From Spirochaetales bacterium (GTDB lineage Bacteria; Spirochaetota; Spirochaetia; SZUA-6; DRHE01), in the NCBI GenBank assembly GCA_011049745.1, contig DRHE01000211.1, forward strand, positions 1 to 11,351: a stretch of 11,351 nt of DNA, in the 5' to 3' direction. Below, piece after piece: positions 1 to 6,393 of the stretch (position 1 is the stretch's first letter; every line of letters starts with the position of its first letter). Position numbers and translations under genes: made by a program. Under the pieces are notes generated by a model. The model saw nothing but the letters and a program-made list of their open reading frames with translations, was not told where the DNA came from and did no database searches.

Positions 1-770
1 ACCTTTTCCTGGGCTGGTTCAATGGTGAAAGTAACATTTACTTCCTTGAAAAACGATGAAGATATTTTAAGCCGGTGAATCCCTGATTCAATCGCCGGCA
101 GGAAGAAGGGTTCTTTGATTTTTTTCCCGTCGATATAAAGCTGGAATATTTCATCTGCCTTTCCAGTTGTGTCTGCCCTCTGGCTATGGTCGGGAAGAGT
201 AATCTCCACTTTAAGGGAACCCGCTTTCATTAAAATAGGTTTTATATGCAAATAGAATTTATTATCAATTACGGAGGCTGGAATTCCTTTCATCAGAGGG
301 ATCATGGAAACAATCAGAGGGAAGTCCTCCATTTTTAGTGGTTCTTCCAGGGTGAAGGAGCCGGTAGAGGCGGTATCGTTTATGGCGCTCCGGAAGAGCG
401 GCAGGTTAATATAGATCCTGTTCTGATAGGGGAGATAATGAAAAAAGACCCTTTCCGCGTTAAAAAATCTTAAGCCCTTTTGCGGTTGAGGACTTACCCT
501 TTTGTAAACTGCTATACCGAAACTATCAGAATATTTTTTCATTGTGCTTGAGAGGATAAGTTCCATCTGCAGGGCTGTCAGGAATTGAGAGTTTCCCTCA
601 ATATATATGGCGACAGCTTCTTCTAGTGCAATTTCCAGAGTCTGCTCATAGCCGCTAACTGTTTTTATATGGGCTTCATCAACAATTAATCCGCGAACAT
701 TTTCCGGGTAAACATTGATTAGTGCCAGGGAGAGAAGAATCAGGGGAACAGCTTTTTTCAAAGTTTTCAA
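1..770 (-). CDS. Secreted protein of unknown function with PEGA-like C-terminal region (3' end outside window)
   Basis: The reading frame is open from a TTG at 770 to the left edge, giving 256 visible codons with no stop. Residues 1-21 form a signal peptide: KTLKK, then a hydrophobic run PLILLSLALINV. The middle (30-200) matches nothing I recognise. Around 209-250 the pattern LYIDGKKI, then a turn, then SGIHRLKIS, followed by beta-like residues, resembles a PEGA-type repeat as found in bacterial surface proteins; this is inference. The TTG start is chosen because AGGAAG at 785-780 lies 9 bases upstream. A second TTG at 761 has a poorer spacing of 18. The start overlaps the TGA stop of the LysM/M23 gene by two bases (TTGA), so translational coupling is likely. 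It is probably an exported or periplasmic envelope protein. Confidence 0.75.
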   Translation of the reverse strand, partial: MKTLKKAVPLILLSLALINVYPENVRGLIVDEAHIKTVSGYEQTLEIALEEAVAIYIEGNSQFLTALQMELILSSTMKKYSDSFGIAVYKRVSPQPQKGLRFFNAERVFFHYLPYQNRIYINLPLFRSAINDTASTGSFTLEEPLKMEDFPLIVSMIPLMKGIPASVIDNKFYLHIKPILMKAGSLKVEITLPDHSQRADTTGKADEIFQLYIDGKKIKEPFFLPAIESGIHRLKISSSFFKEVNVTFTIEPAQEK

Positions 771-1696
771 TTTCTCTTTCTTCCTAAAGGGAGCAGCGGC
801 ACCGGGTCCCGGACATCTCCCGCTCTCCTTATTTCAAAATGCAGATGCGGTCCGGTTGAGCGGCCGGTACTGCCGACACTGCCAATAATCATACCGGAAG
901 TGACTTTTTGTTGCAATACCACCCCTATAGTATCCAGGTGACCGTAAACTGTCTGGAAACCGCCCTGGTGAGTGAGAATTATGTAATTTCCCAGTACCTC
1001 GTGATATCCCACCTGCTCCACCAAACCGTCACGGGCTGCAAGCACTTCGCTTCCTGCCGGCGCTGCCAGGTCGATGCCATTATGGAACTCCGGATGGCCG
1101 GTGAAGGGATCAGTCCTTCTGCCGAAGGGTGAGCTCAGTTTTCCTGAAGCCAGGGGCAAGCGGAATAGGATCTCTAAAAAATAGGCACGTTCGAGGGGAT
1201 GAAAGCGTTCTCCCTGGAAAAAGAGCATAGCCTTCAAGCCGTCTGTCCGACGGAGTAAAACCTCCTGGCCGAATTCGAACCGGGGTGTGCGTATGGTGTA
1301 CAGTATTTCACTGAAAGATGAATCCGGAGAGAGGGGCACGAAAATTCCCGGTATATTGGGCACAAAGATCAAGGCCCCCGTTTTTATAGTGTGCGAATGA
1401 TCCAGTCCATTCAAAGTGGCTATGGTGTCATAGGGTATATTCAGGCGTGCTGCCAGAGAAAAAATATTCTGTTCCTTTTTATTATGGTATTGGAATATTT
1501 TAAAGGCAGGTCCCCGGCCGGGATCAGGCCGGCTTTGGCTCTGGAAATAGAGCTTCAAATCATCCTGGAGCTGTTTAAAAAGAATATCTTTGCGGTTTAA
1601 TTCTATTATCTCCGGATAATCGGAAAAGAGTGGTGTTTGCCCGGCTGAAAATGAAATAAGCAGGGGAATGATAAATCCGGCAATTGATCGGGGCAA
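767..1696 (-). CDS. LysM-domain M23 family metallopeptidase (secreted)
   Basis: This is a secreted zinc endopeptidase that most likely cuts peptide cross-links in peptidoglycan in the periplasm. Of 309 residues, 1-19 form a hydrophobic export signal and 66-113 a LysM peptidoglycan-binding domain (Y-N pattern ending in LIFVPN). Residues 186-300 form the M23 (lysostaphin/LytM-like) domain. Zinc ligands are visible: H205 and D209 in HNGID, and H286 in HLHFE, with H284 and H253 (YGHLD) as active-site histidines. All catalytic positions are present, so this is not a degenerate, activator-only copy. The start is uncertain. The TTG at 1696 follows the buk stop by two bases but has a poor ribosome site. 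The frame stays open upstream, where ATT at 1714 would give a more typical basic signal-peptide end (KRLLAL) but has a ribosome site only 1 base away. It lies in the long mla-to-wall operon. Confidence 0.9.
   Translation of the reverse strand: MPRSIAGFIIPLLISFSAGQTPLFSDYPEIIELNRKDILFKQLQDDLKLYFQSQSRPDPGRGPAFKIFQYHNKKEQNIFSLAARLNIPYDTIATLNGLDHSHTIKTGALIFVPNIPGIFVPLSPDSSFSEILYTIRTPRFEFGQEVLLRRTDGLKAMLFFQGERFHPLERAYFLEILFRLPLASGKLSSPFGRRTDPFTGHPEFHNGIDLAAPAGSEVLAARDGLVEQVGYHEVLGNYIILTHQGGFQTVYGHLDTIGVVLQQKVTSGMIIGSVGSTGRSTGPHLHFEIRRAGDVRDPVPLLPLGRKRN
780..785 (-). promoter_or_regulatory. Ribosome binding site deciding a TTG start
   Basis: AGGAAG lies 9 bases before the TTG at 770, inside the 3' end of the LysM/M23 gene. 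It favours this TTG over the in-frame TTG at 761 for the PEGA-like secreted protein. Confidence 0.5.
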
Positions 1697-1698
1697 GG

Positions 1699-2243
1699 CT
1701 AGTAATCTTTTAATTCTTCCTCTCCGAGTAAAAAGCGAAGTCCGGCTTCGGCAAGTGCTGTCATTTCATGTTCACCCGGATATAGGTGCAGGGAGGCGAT
1801 CCAATCGGTGCGCTCCCTGATCCAATCGGTGAGCGGAGGATGTGCCATGCCTCCGGTGATAATTATTGCCCTTACTCTGCCTTTCAGCACCGAAGCCATG
1901 GCGCCTATTTCTTTGGCAATTTGAAAGGCCATTGCCTGGTAAACCTGGGCGGCCTGTTGATCTCCCCGCTCTATACGCTTACGGATTTCCCGGCCGTCAT
2001 CGGTGCCCAGATAAGCGAGCAGACCCGATTTCCTGGTCAGGATATAATTCAATTCTTCAGCGCTCTTGTATTTTCCGGAAAGGGCCAGTTCCACCAGTTG
2101 AGTAGTCGGCAGGCTTCCTGTGCGCTGTGGAGAAAAGGGGCCGCCGTCATAAGCATTATTCACATCAATAATCCTGCCCCGGCCTGGTATAGAGCGATTT
2201 TGGTAGAGGTAGAGCCTGGGTTAATTACCAGAATATTGTACAT
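1699..2243 (-). pseudogene. buk: Butyrate kinase, broken by a large internal deletion
   Basis: Butyrate kinase (ATP + butyrate to butyryl phosphate, reversible; acetokinase fold) is normally about 355 residues. Here the ATG at 2243 starts a clear N-terminus, MYNILVINPGSTSTKIALYQ, which includes the first phosphate-binding loop. The frame ends at TGA 2162-2160 after 27 codons. The rest of the family's sequence resumes in another frame as GRIIDVNNAYDGGPFSPQ and runs intact to the stop at 1699, including the adenosine-site TGGMA. About 175 central codons are missing, including the HMGGGTS phosphate loop and the substrate region. The C-terminal frame could be read from a GTG at 2163, which overlaps the TGA as GTGA, giving a 154-residue piece. 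Neither piece should be a working kinase. No other damage is visible, which suggests a recent event or an assembly collapse. The start overlaps the end of ptb by 23 bases, the usual ptb-buk coupling. Confidence 0.85.
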
Positions 2244-3126
2244 AATTTACCCCCAGGATTACGGAATTCAATCTTTCCTGGGCAGAATCGGCCCGTGATA
2301 AAAGTATTATCGGAGAGGCGGCTCCCATAATTATACCGCCGGTGGCAAATGCGGCCAGGTGGTTCAGGGATTTTCCCAGAATATTGCCGCTTACCAGATC
2401 AGGGACCAGGAGAATGTCCGCTTTACCCTCAATTGGGGTTTTAACCCCCTTCAGGCTGCAGGCTCTGCTGCTTATCGCCAAATCCAGGGTCAGGGGGCCG
2501 TCAACAATGGCACCCTTGATCTGTCCCCTCGCCGCCATTTGCGCTAAGGCGGCTGCCTCCATGGTAGAGGGAATGTCCGGATTCACAACTTCAACAGCTG
2601 AGAGCAGGGCAACCCGGGGTTTTTCAACCCACAGAGCATGAAAGAGAGCTACTGCGTTATTCAGGATCGACATTTTTGCTTTTAAATCCGGGGAAATGTT
2701 TAAGCCGCCGTCAGTAACCCCTAAAAAAGAGCCATCCCCGGTTTCAAAGAGGGCTACATGGGATAGGAAGTTCTCCCGGCGCAAACCTCCCTTATCGGCC
2801 AGTACCGCTTTCATAAGGGTGGAAGTAGCCACAGTGCCTTTCATGATCAGCTCCGCCCTCTTTTCACTGACCGCCCTTACCGCTTCTTCTGCAGCGTTCT
2901 GAGGTGTTTCGCTGTGGATTACCTCAAAGTCGGTTATGTTGCTCTTTTGGGCAAGCTGCTCAATTCTATTCTGCTGGCCAATAAAGAGAGGCGTACATAA
3001 ACCCTGCTTTTGAGCTTCATACAGGGCCAGGAAGAGTTCCTCACCGTCGGCCTGGGCAATAGCTATTCTTTTAGGTTCGAAATTGCTGTCGGCCAGACAC
3101 TTTGTTTTCAGGTCGCTGAACCCCAT
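2221..3126 (-). CDS. ptb: Phosphate butyryltransferase
   Basis: This cytoplasmic enzyme swaps CoA for phosphate on butyryl-CoA (or branched-chain acyl-CoA) to give butyryl phosphate, which butyrate kinase would use to make ATP. The 301 residues match the family's usual length. Family-typical stretches are MKGTVATSTLMKAVL (95-109), DGPLTLDLAIS (209-219), ADILLVPDLVSGNILGKSL (236-254) and GGIIMGAASPIILLSRAD (263-280), the conserved C-terminal acyl-CoA/phosphate site of the PTA/PTB family. The ATG at 3126 has GGGAG at 3138-3134, 7 bases upstream, and lies 3 bases after the previous stop. The gene looks intact. Its partner buk directly downstream is not, so the product acyl phosphate has no obvious kinase here. 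Substrate chain length cannot be read from sequence; a phosphotransacetylase-like role is the main alternative. Confidence 0.9.
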   Translation of the reverse strand: MGFSDLKTKCLADSNFEPKRIAIAQADGEELFLALYEAQKQGLCTPLFIGQQNRIEQLAQKSNITDFEVIHSETPQNAAEEAVRAVSEKRAELIMKGTVATSTLMKAVLADKGGLRRENFLSHVALFETGDGSFLGVTDGGLNISPDLKAKMSILNNAVALFHALWVEKPRVALLSAVEVVNPDIPSTMEAAALAQMAARGQIKGAIVDGPLTLDLAISSRACSLKGVKTPIEGKADILLVPDLVSGNILGKSLNHLAAFATGGIIMGAASPIILLSRADSAQERLNSVILGVNYVQYSGN

Positions 3127-3129
3127 TTT

Positions 3130-3570
3130 TTATCTCCCGACAAATTTGTAGTAGCCAAAGGCAATAAAAAAAAGAACGCTCAGTAGTATTCCGGCCGGCC
3201 ACCATCCCCTGGTGAATATGAAAATAACCAGGTAAAGTAAAAGCAGAAAGAGCAATGCAACCAGCACTTTGAACATTTTGGGCAGATATTTTTTTTTCGC
3301 CAGAATAAGCCAGCCGTCATATTGGCTCCTGGAACGGAGCAGGTTGCGAAAACAAAGAACAAGCAGCAGCAGGCTGAGAATTGATATTACAAGATAATTG
3401 TAGAGCACCCGGTAAGAGTTTGCCAGAAACCATAGAGGAAAGACTATAATAAAAGCAGTTATACTGCTAGCCAGAAGCAGCAGCACTATTAAAAGGGTTC
3501 CCTTAAGTGCAGTACTATAACCGGAGAAAATCTTACCTGCTGCCTGGCTTAAGGATTGCCGGCTCCTCAC
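3130..3570 (-). CDS. Small four-helix membrane protein, function unknown
   Basis: I do not recognise this 146-residue protein. It has four clear hydrophobic segments at about 24-49, 56-76, 100-120 and 124-142, separated by a basic loop (RNLLRSRSQ) and a lysine-rich loop (AKKKYLPK). It should therefore sit in the inner membrane, with both ends probably cytoplasmic. No catalytic motif is visible. The GTG start at 3570 overlaps the stop of the TPR lipoprotein gene as GTGA, with GAGGG about 6 bases upstream, so the two are likely translationally coupled and may work together. The next gene, ptb, begins 3 bases after its stop. The four-residue overlap and the clean helix pattern argue that this is a real gene. 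Confidence 0.75.
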   Translation of the reverse strand: MRSRQSLSQAAGKIFSGYSTALKGTLLIVLLLLASSITAFIIVFPLWFLANSYRVLYNYLVISILSLLLLVLCFRNLLRSRSQYDGWLILAKKKYLPKMFKVLVALLFLLLLYLVIFIFTRGWWPAGILLSVLFFIAFGYYKFVGR

Positions 3571-4487
3571 TGTTTACCCTCAAGAAGTTTGCGGTACCTT
3601 TGTGCCTCATCATTCTTGCCTAACAGCAGGGCAGTATCAATAACATACTGCAGAGCTTTGCCGGTTTGCCGGCTCAAAGAAAGGGTCTGGAAGACCATAT
3701 AGGATTTAATAAAGTAGTCGTAGGCTTTTTCATTCCGGCCATTTTTCATGCTGATAATTCCCAATGCTTGAAGGTCTTTGGCTATACCAAGAGAGTTCTC
3801 CACCTGTTTATCATACTTCAATGCTTCATTTGCCTGAGAGAGGGCGCCGGCATAGTCGCCCTTTTTGGAGTAAAGCGAAGCAATCATGTAATAGTTGCTG
3901 GCGACCTCTTCAAAACTTTTAAGCTTCAGATTAATGGCTAAGGCCTGGTTAAAAAAATTAAGTGACTTTTCAAAATCTCCCAGTTTTTTAAAAACCGAGC
4001 CCAGGTTGTGCAGTACAATAGCATATTCAGAAGTAGGGTTTTCCGGATCGCCCTCTTTAAGGGCTTGTTTGAAGAATTCCAGAGCTTCTTGCAGCTCGAG
4101 CCGGATTAGAAAAACCTCGCCCAGATTGTTGGCACTCTGGGAAATCAGAGCCGGGGTTTTGATCTTTTCCGCTAAATCGAGAGCCAGGCGGAAATTATTC
4201 TCCGCGGTCTCTATACTACCTGTAGCCAGGCGAACCTTGCCTATAGAATTATAGGATTGAACAATTCCCTCTTCATTATCCACTGAAATATTATCTGTAA
4301 GAGCAAGATTGAAAAAACTTAAGGCCTGGTCATACTTGGCCTGGTTGAAATAGCTATTGCCGAACTCGGTATTTTCCGCAGCGCGGTTCCTGACATCGGA
4401 GATTTCATCCTGTTCCTCAGGTAGTGACGAACAGGAGAAAAAAGAAGTGAGCAAAATCAGCAGCAGGGCCTGGGAAAATCTACCCAT
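3567..4487 (-). CDS. TPR-repeat lipoprotein
   Basis: This is a lipid-anchored periplasmic or outer-membrane scaffold protein of 306 residues. Residues 1-18 form a signal peptide ending in SFFSC, so Cys19 is the likely lipidated residue. The box is loose (F at -3 and -2, S at -1), as is common in spirochaetes. About seven tetratricopeptide repeats follow from 41 to 300, seen as repeated patterns such as NLGSVFKKLGDFEKSLNFF and ASLYSKKGDYAGALSQA. TPR arrays bind other proteins; no enzyme domain is present. The ATG at 4487 overlaps the mlaD stop by one base (TAATG). Its place directly after mlaD, where proteobacterial clusters carry the soluble carrier MlaC, suggests a role with the lipid-transport complex. 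That is inference from context, not homology to MlaC. Confidence 0.85.
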   Translation of the reverse strand: MGRFSQALLLILLTSFFSCSSLPEEQDEISDVRNRAAENTEFGNSYFNQAKYDQALSFFNLALTDNISVDNEEGIVQSYNSIGKVRLATGSIETAENNFRLALDLAEKIKTPALISQSANNLGEVFLIRLELQEALEFFKQALKEGDPENPTSEYAIVLHNLGSVFKKLGDFEKSLNFFNQALAINLKLKSFEEVASNYYMIASLYSKKGDYAGALSQANEALKYDKQVENSLGIAKDLQALGIISMKNGRNEKAYDYFIKSYMVFQTLSLSRQTGKALQYVIDTALLLGKNDEAQRYRKLLEGKQ

Positions 4488-5500
4488 TAAAAATCCTCAT
4501 CTCGGTAGCTTTGAAAAGTGGTTTGCTGTTCTCTCTTTTCAGTAATTCCTCCGCGAAGCAGGGGATTGTTTTTAACGGCTTCCAGAACGTCTTTGCCCTC
4601 ATCTAGAGCCACTTTGGTCTTTTCCAACAGCCCTGATATCTGGGGCTGGGTGGAGTTAACATATTTAGTGAAATCGCTGAGCTGGGCGATTATAGCATTT
4701 ACTTCCTCTAAAGCGATCAGGATCTGGTTGAAGACAACATTATCATCATCAAGCAATGTAGCTATCGACCCTTTAGGATCGAGCAGCCGGGTTACCAATC
4801 CTGTAGGTTCACTGGTTATATCCTCAATATTGGCTAATATACCTTTCACATTGTACATTGATTCACTTACTCTGGTAGTAGCCACCGTTAACTGGGCGAG
4901 CATCTCAGCTACCGGACCTTCCCCATGGCCGGTGATAGCATCATTAATCGAAGTGATCAAGGTATTGGTGGATGACAGAGCCGCATAAACCTCATCCATT
5001 ATAGGCCCCACCTTATTCATAATGGCAACTATCTCATCCTGCCCCTTGGGCATATCAACCAGATCATTCTTAATCAGTTCCTTGCCCTGTTCAAGGTCTA
5101 AGGAGGGGATGAAGGAGAGTTCTTCTAAAGGAGGGCGATTATTATTCCCCGGGTGAAAGCTCAAGCCTCCCCCTATCCCCAGGGGGTTGACAGCAAGTTC
5201 CAGAACTGAATTGGGGCGTATCTTCTCGTAATAGGTATCAAAAATATAGAACTCAATATCCACCTGGTTTTGCGGGGTCAGGGATATCTTGTTTACTTTG
5301 CCGATCTCAAAACCTTTAAGTTTGATCGATTGCCCCACGCTGAGGCTGACGGCTGAATTAAATCGGCTGTAAAAGTGATAGTTCGTGGCAAACCAGCGCT
5401 GGTTGGCCCCAATGAGTATCAGCATCCCGGCAAGCCCTAATATTGCCAGCAGAATGAAGAGACCTACAATCTGGTCGGCAAAACGAATTCTAAATTTCAT
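4487..5500 (-). CDS. mlaD: MCE-domain lipid transport protein (MlaD-like)
   Basis: This is the inner-membrane-anchored substrate-binding subunit of an MlaFED-type phospholipid ABC transporter. From the ATG at 5500 the product is 337 residues. There is one membrane helix at about 12-32 and a single MCE domain at about 38-118, with the typical VGQSIKLKGFEIGKVNKISL core and NPLGIGGG loop. A long helical tail follows to about 310, ending in NPLLRGG, a common C-terminal motif of longer MCE proteins. E. coli MlaD is about 183 residues, so this tail is a notable extension that could form a helical bundle or tube above the MCE ring. The start is placed at ATG 5500 because AGGTGA at 5511-5506 is well spaced for it. 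A GTG three codons upstream (5509) lies inside that site. Confidence 0.9.
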   Translation of the reverse strand: MKFRIRFADQIVGLFILLAILGLAGMLILIGANQRWFATNYHFYSRFNSAVSLSVGQSIKLKGFEIGKVNKISLTPQNQVDIEFYIFDTYYEKIRPNSVLELAVNPLGIGGGLSFHPGNNNRPPLEELSFIPSLDLEQGKELIKNDLVDMPKGQDEIVAIMNKVGPIMDEVYAALSSTNTLITSINDAITGHGEGPVAEMLAQLTVATTRVSESMYNVKGILANIEDITSEPTGLVTRLLDPKGSIATLLDDDNVVFNQILIALEEVNAIIAQLSDFTKYVNSTQPQISGLLEKTKVALDEGKDVLEAVKNNPLLRGGITEKREQQTTFQSYRDEDF

Positions 5501-5505
5501 TTTCT

Positions 5506-5511
5506 TCACCT
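5506..5511 (-). promoter_or_regulatory. Ribosome binding site deciding the mlaD start
   Basis: AGGTGA sits 5 bases before ATG 5500 and overlaps the alternative GTG at 5509, which itself has no ribosome site. This favours the ATG. Confidence 0.6.
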
Positions 5512-5534
5512 AATCTAGCCGGAAAACATTGGCC

Positions 5535-5573
5535 TTGTCAATGTGACAATTACTTATCACAAGCAATTGTCAC
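5535..5573 (-). promoter_or_regulatory. Hairpin and triple TTGTCA half-sites between mlaF and mlaD
   Basis: Read as minus-strand RNA, the 31 bases from 5573 to 5543 fold into a 13-bp stem. The outer arms are GTGACAATT and AATTGTCAC, the inner pairs are GCTT with AAGT (one G-U), and the loop is GTGAT. No U-run follows, so it is not a standard terminator. Overlapping it, plus-strand 5535-5549 (TTGTCA, ATG, TGACAA) is a second dyad. The hexamer thus occurs three times in alternating orientation (5535-5540, 5544-5549, 5567-5572). The middle copy can pair with either neighbour. It could be an operator for a dimeric regulator, an mRNA processing or stability element, or a switch that tunes mlaD relative to mlaE and mlaF. 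Confidence 0.5.
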
Positions 5574-5596
5574 CTGCAAATGCTTTATACTAAAGT

Positions 5597-6379
5597 TCAG
5601 CCATTCAAAAGATCCAATAGATCCTGATCATAAGTTGCCGCTTCACTTAAGACTAAAGCGAGTATTTTGGACACTTCAGGATTGGTGGAGCGGCGTACCT
5701 GTTCAAAATTACCCTCTTCGATTATGTAGCCGCTTTTTACTATAACCAGATAATCGGCAATCAGAGAGATTAAATTTGAATCGTGAGTAACGGCTATTAT
5801 AGAGCAGCCCTCCGCTTTCAGCTCCTTGATCATTTTAAACATGCGCTCGCGCATTTCGTGATCAATAGAAAGGGTAGGTTCGTCCATAAAGATAATCGAT
5901 GGTTTCAAGACCAATGCCCGTAGAAATGATACCAGTTTACGCTCGCCGTAGGAAAGCTGGGCCGGTCTTAAGTGTGACTGGCTGGAGAGGTTCATAATAT
6001 CGAGCAGAGAAAAGACCCGGTGTTCCACCTCAGCACGGCTCCAGCCGCGGTAATAGAACTGCAGCGGCAGAGCCAGGTTTTCAAACATACTTTTATTGGA
6101 CCAAAGCGCGCCATCCTGGAAGACAAAGCCATTGCTCTTGCGGAAAGCCGCTGTTTTTTTCTCTGAGAGTTTTAAGAGGTTTTTTTCTTCCCAGAACACC
6201 TGGCCGTTCTCAGGGATCATTATTCCTGCTGCTACTTTTAACAGGGTGCTTTTACCACAGCCTGAGGGACCCATTATAATGGTACTCTTGCCCCTCGGAA
6301 GGCGGACGCTTACTTTATGAAGCACCTCGAAGTTCTGGGAAAGGATGCTGATCTTTTCAAGCCTGATTATATCTTCCAT
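5597..6379 (-). CDS. mlaF: ABC transporter ATPase of the MCE lipid transport system (MlaF-like)
   Basis: This cytoplasmic ATPase powers the MlaE permease in phospholipid movement between inner and outer membranes. Its 260 residues match the family. Motifs in order: Walker A GPSGCGKST (37-45), Q-loop Q88, ABC signature LSYGE (142-146), Walker B IIFMDEP (162-168) with catalytic E167, and switch H199 (VTHD). The signature departs from LSGGQ but keeps the key serine and second glycine. The D-loop reads SID instead of the common ALD. The ATG at 6379 follows the mlaE stop by 14 bases with only a weak ribosome site, so expression probably depends on translation of mlaE. The C-terminal tail past 235 is longer than a minimal ATPase. 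Assignment to the MCE system rests on the neighbours mlaE and mlaD as well as the sequence. Confidence 0.92.
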   Translation of the reverse strand: MEDIIRLEKISILSQNFEVLHKVSVRLPRGKSTIIMGPSGCGKSTLLKVAAGIMIPENGQVFWEEKNLLKLSEKKTAAFRKSNGFVFQDGALWSNKSMFENLALPLQFYYRGWSRAEVEHRVFSLLDIMNLSSQSHLRPAQLSYGERKLVSFLRALVLKPSIIFMDEPTLSIDHEMRERMFKMIKELKAEGCSIIAVTHDSNLISLIADYLVIVKSGYIIEEGNFEQVRRSTNPEVSKILALVLSEAATYDQDLLDLLNG

Positions 6380-6393
6380 AACTTAAAGATTCT

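Noticed and set aside
1798..1831. Perfect 13-bp direct repeat GATCCAATCGGTG, 21 bp apart, in the buk remnant
   Set aside because: It encodes TDWI twice, but the segment has about the same length as in other butyrate kinases as I remember them, so it is not an inserted repeat unit and is probably chance.
1786..2298. 170-codon open frame on the plus strand opposite buk and the end of ptb
   Set aside because: It lies antisense to recognisable Buk and Ptb sequence, has no ribosome site or domain pattern, and its protein is Pro/Gly/Ile-rich in the way of reverse-strand shadows.
4518..4988. 156-codon plus-strand frame inside mlaD
   Set aside because: It is antisense to mlaD, and its serine-rich composition reflects the reverse complement of mlaD codons.
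5513..5541. TTGACA on the minus strand 17-18 bases before CTAGAT/TAGATT as a promoter for mlaD
   Set aside because: The -10 match is poor and transcription would begin within or past the mlaD ribosome site. The TTGACA is better explained as part of the half-site cluster.
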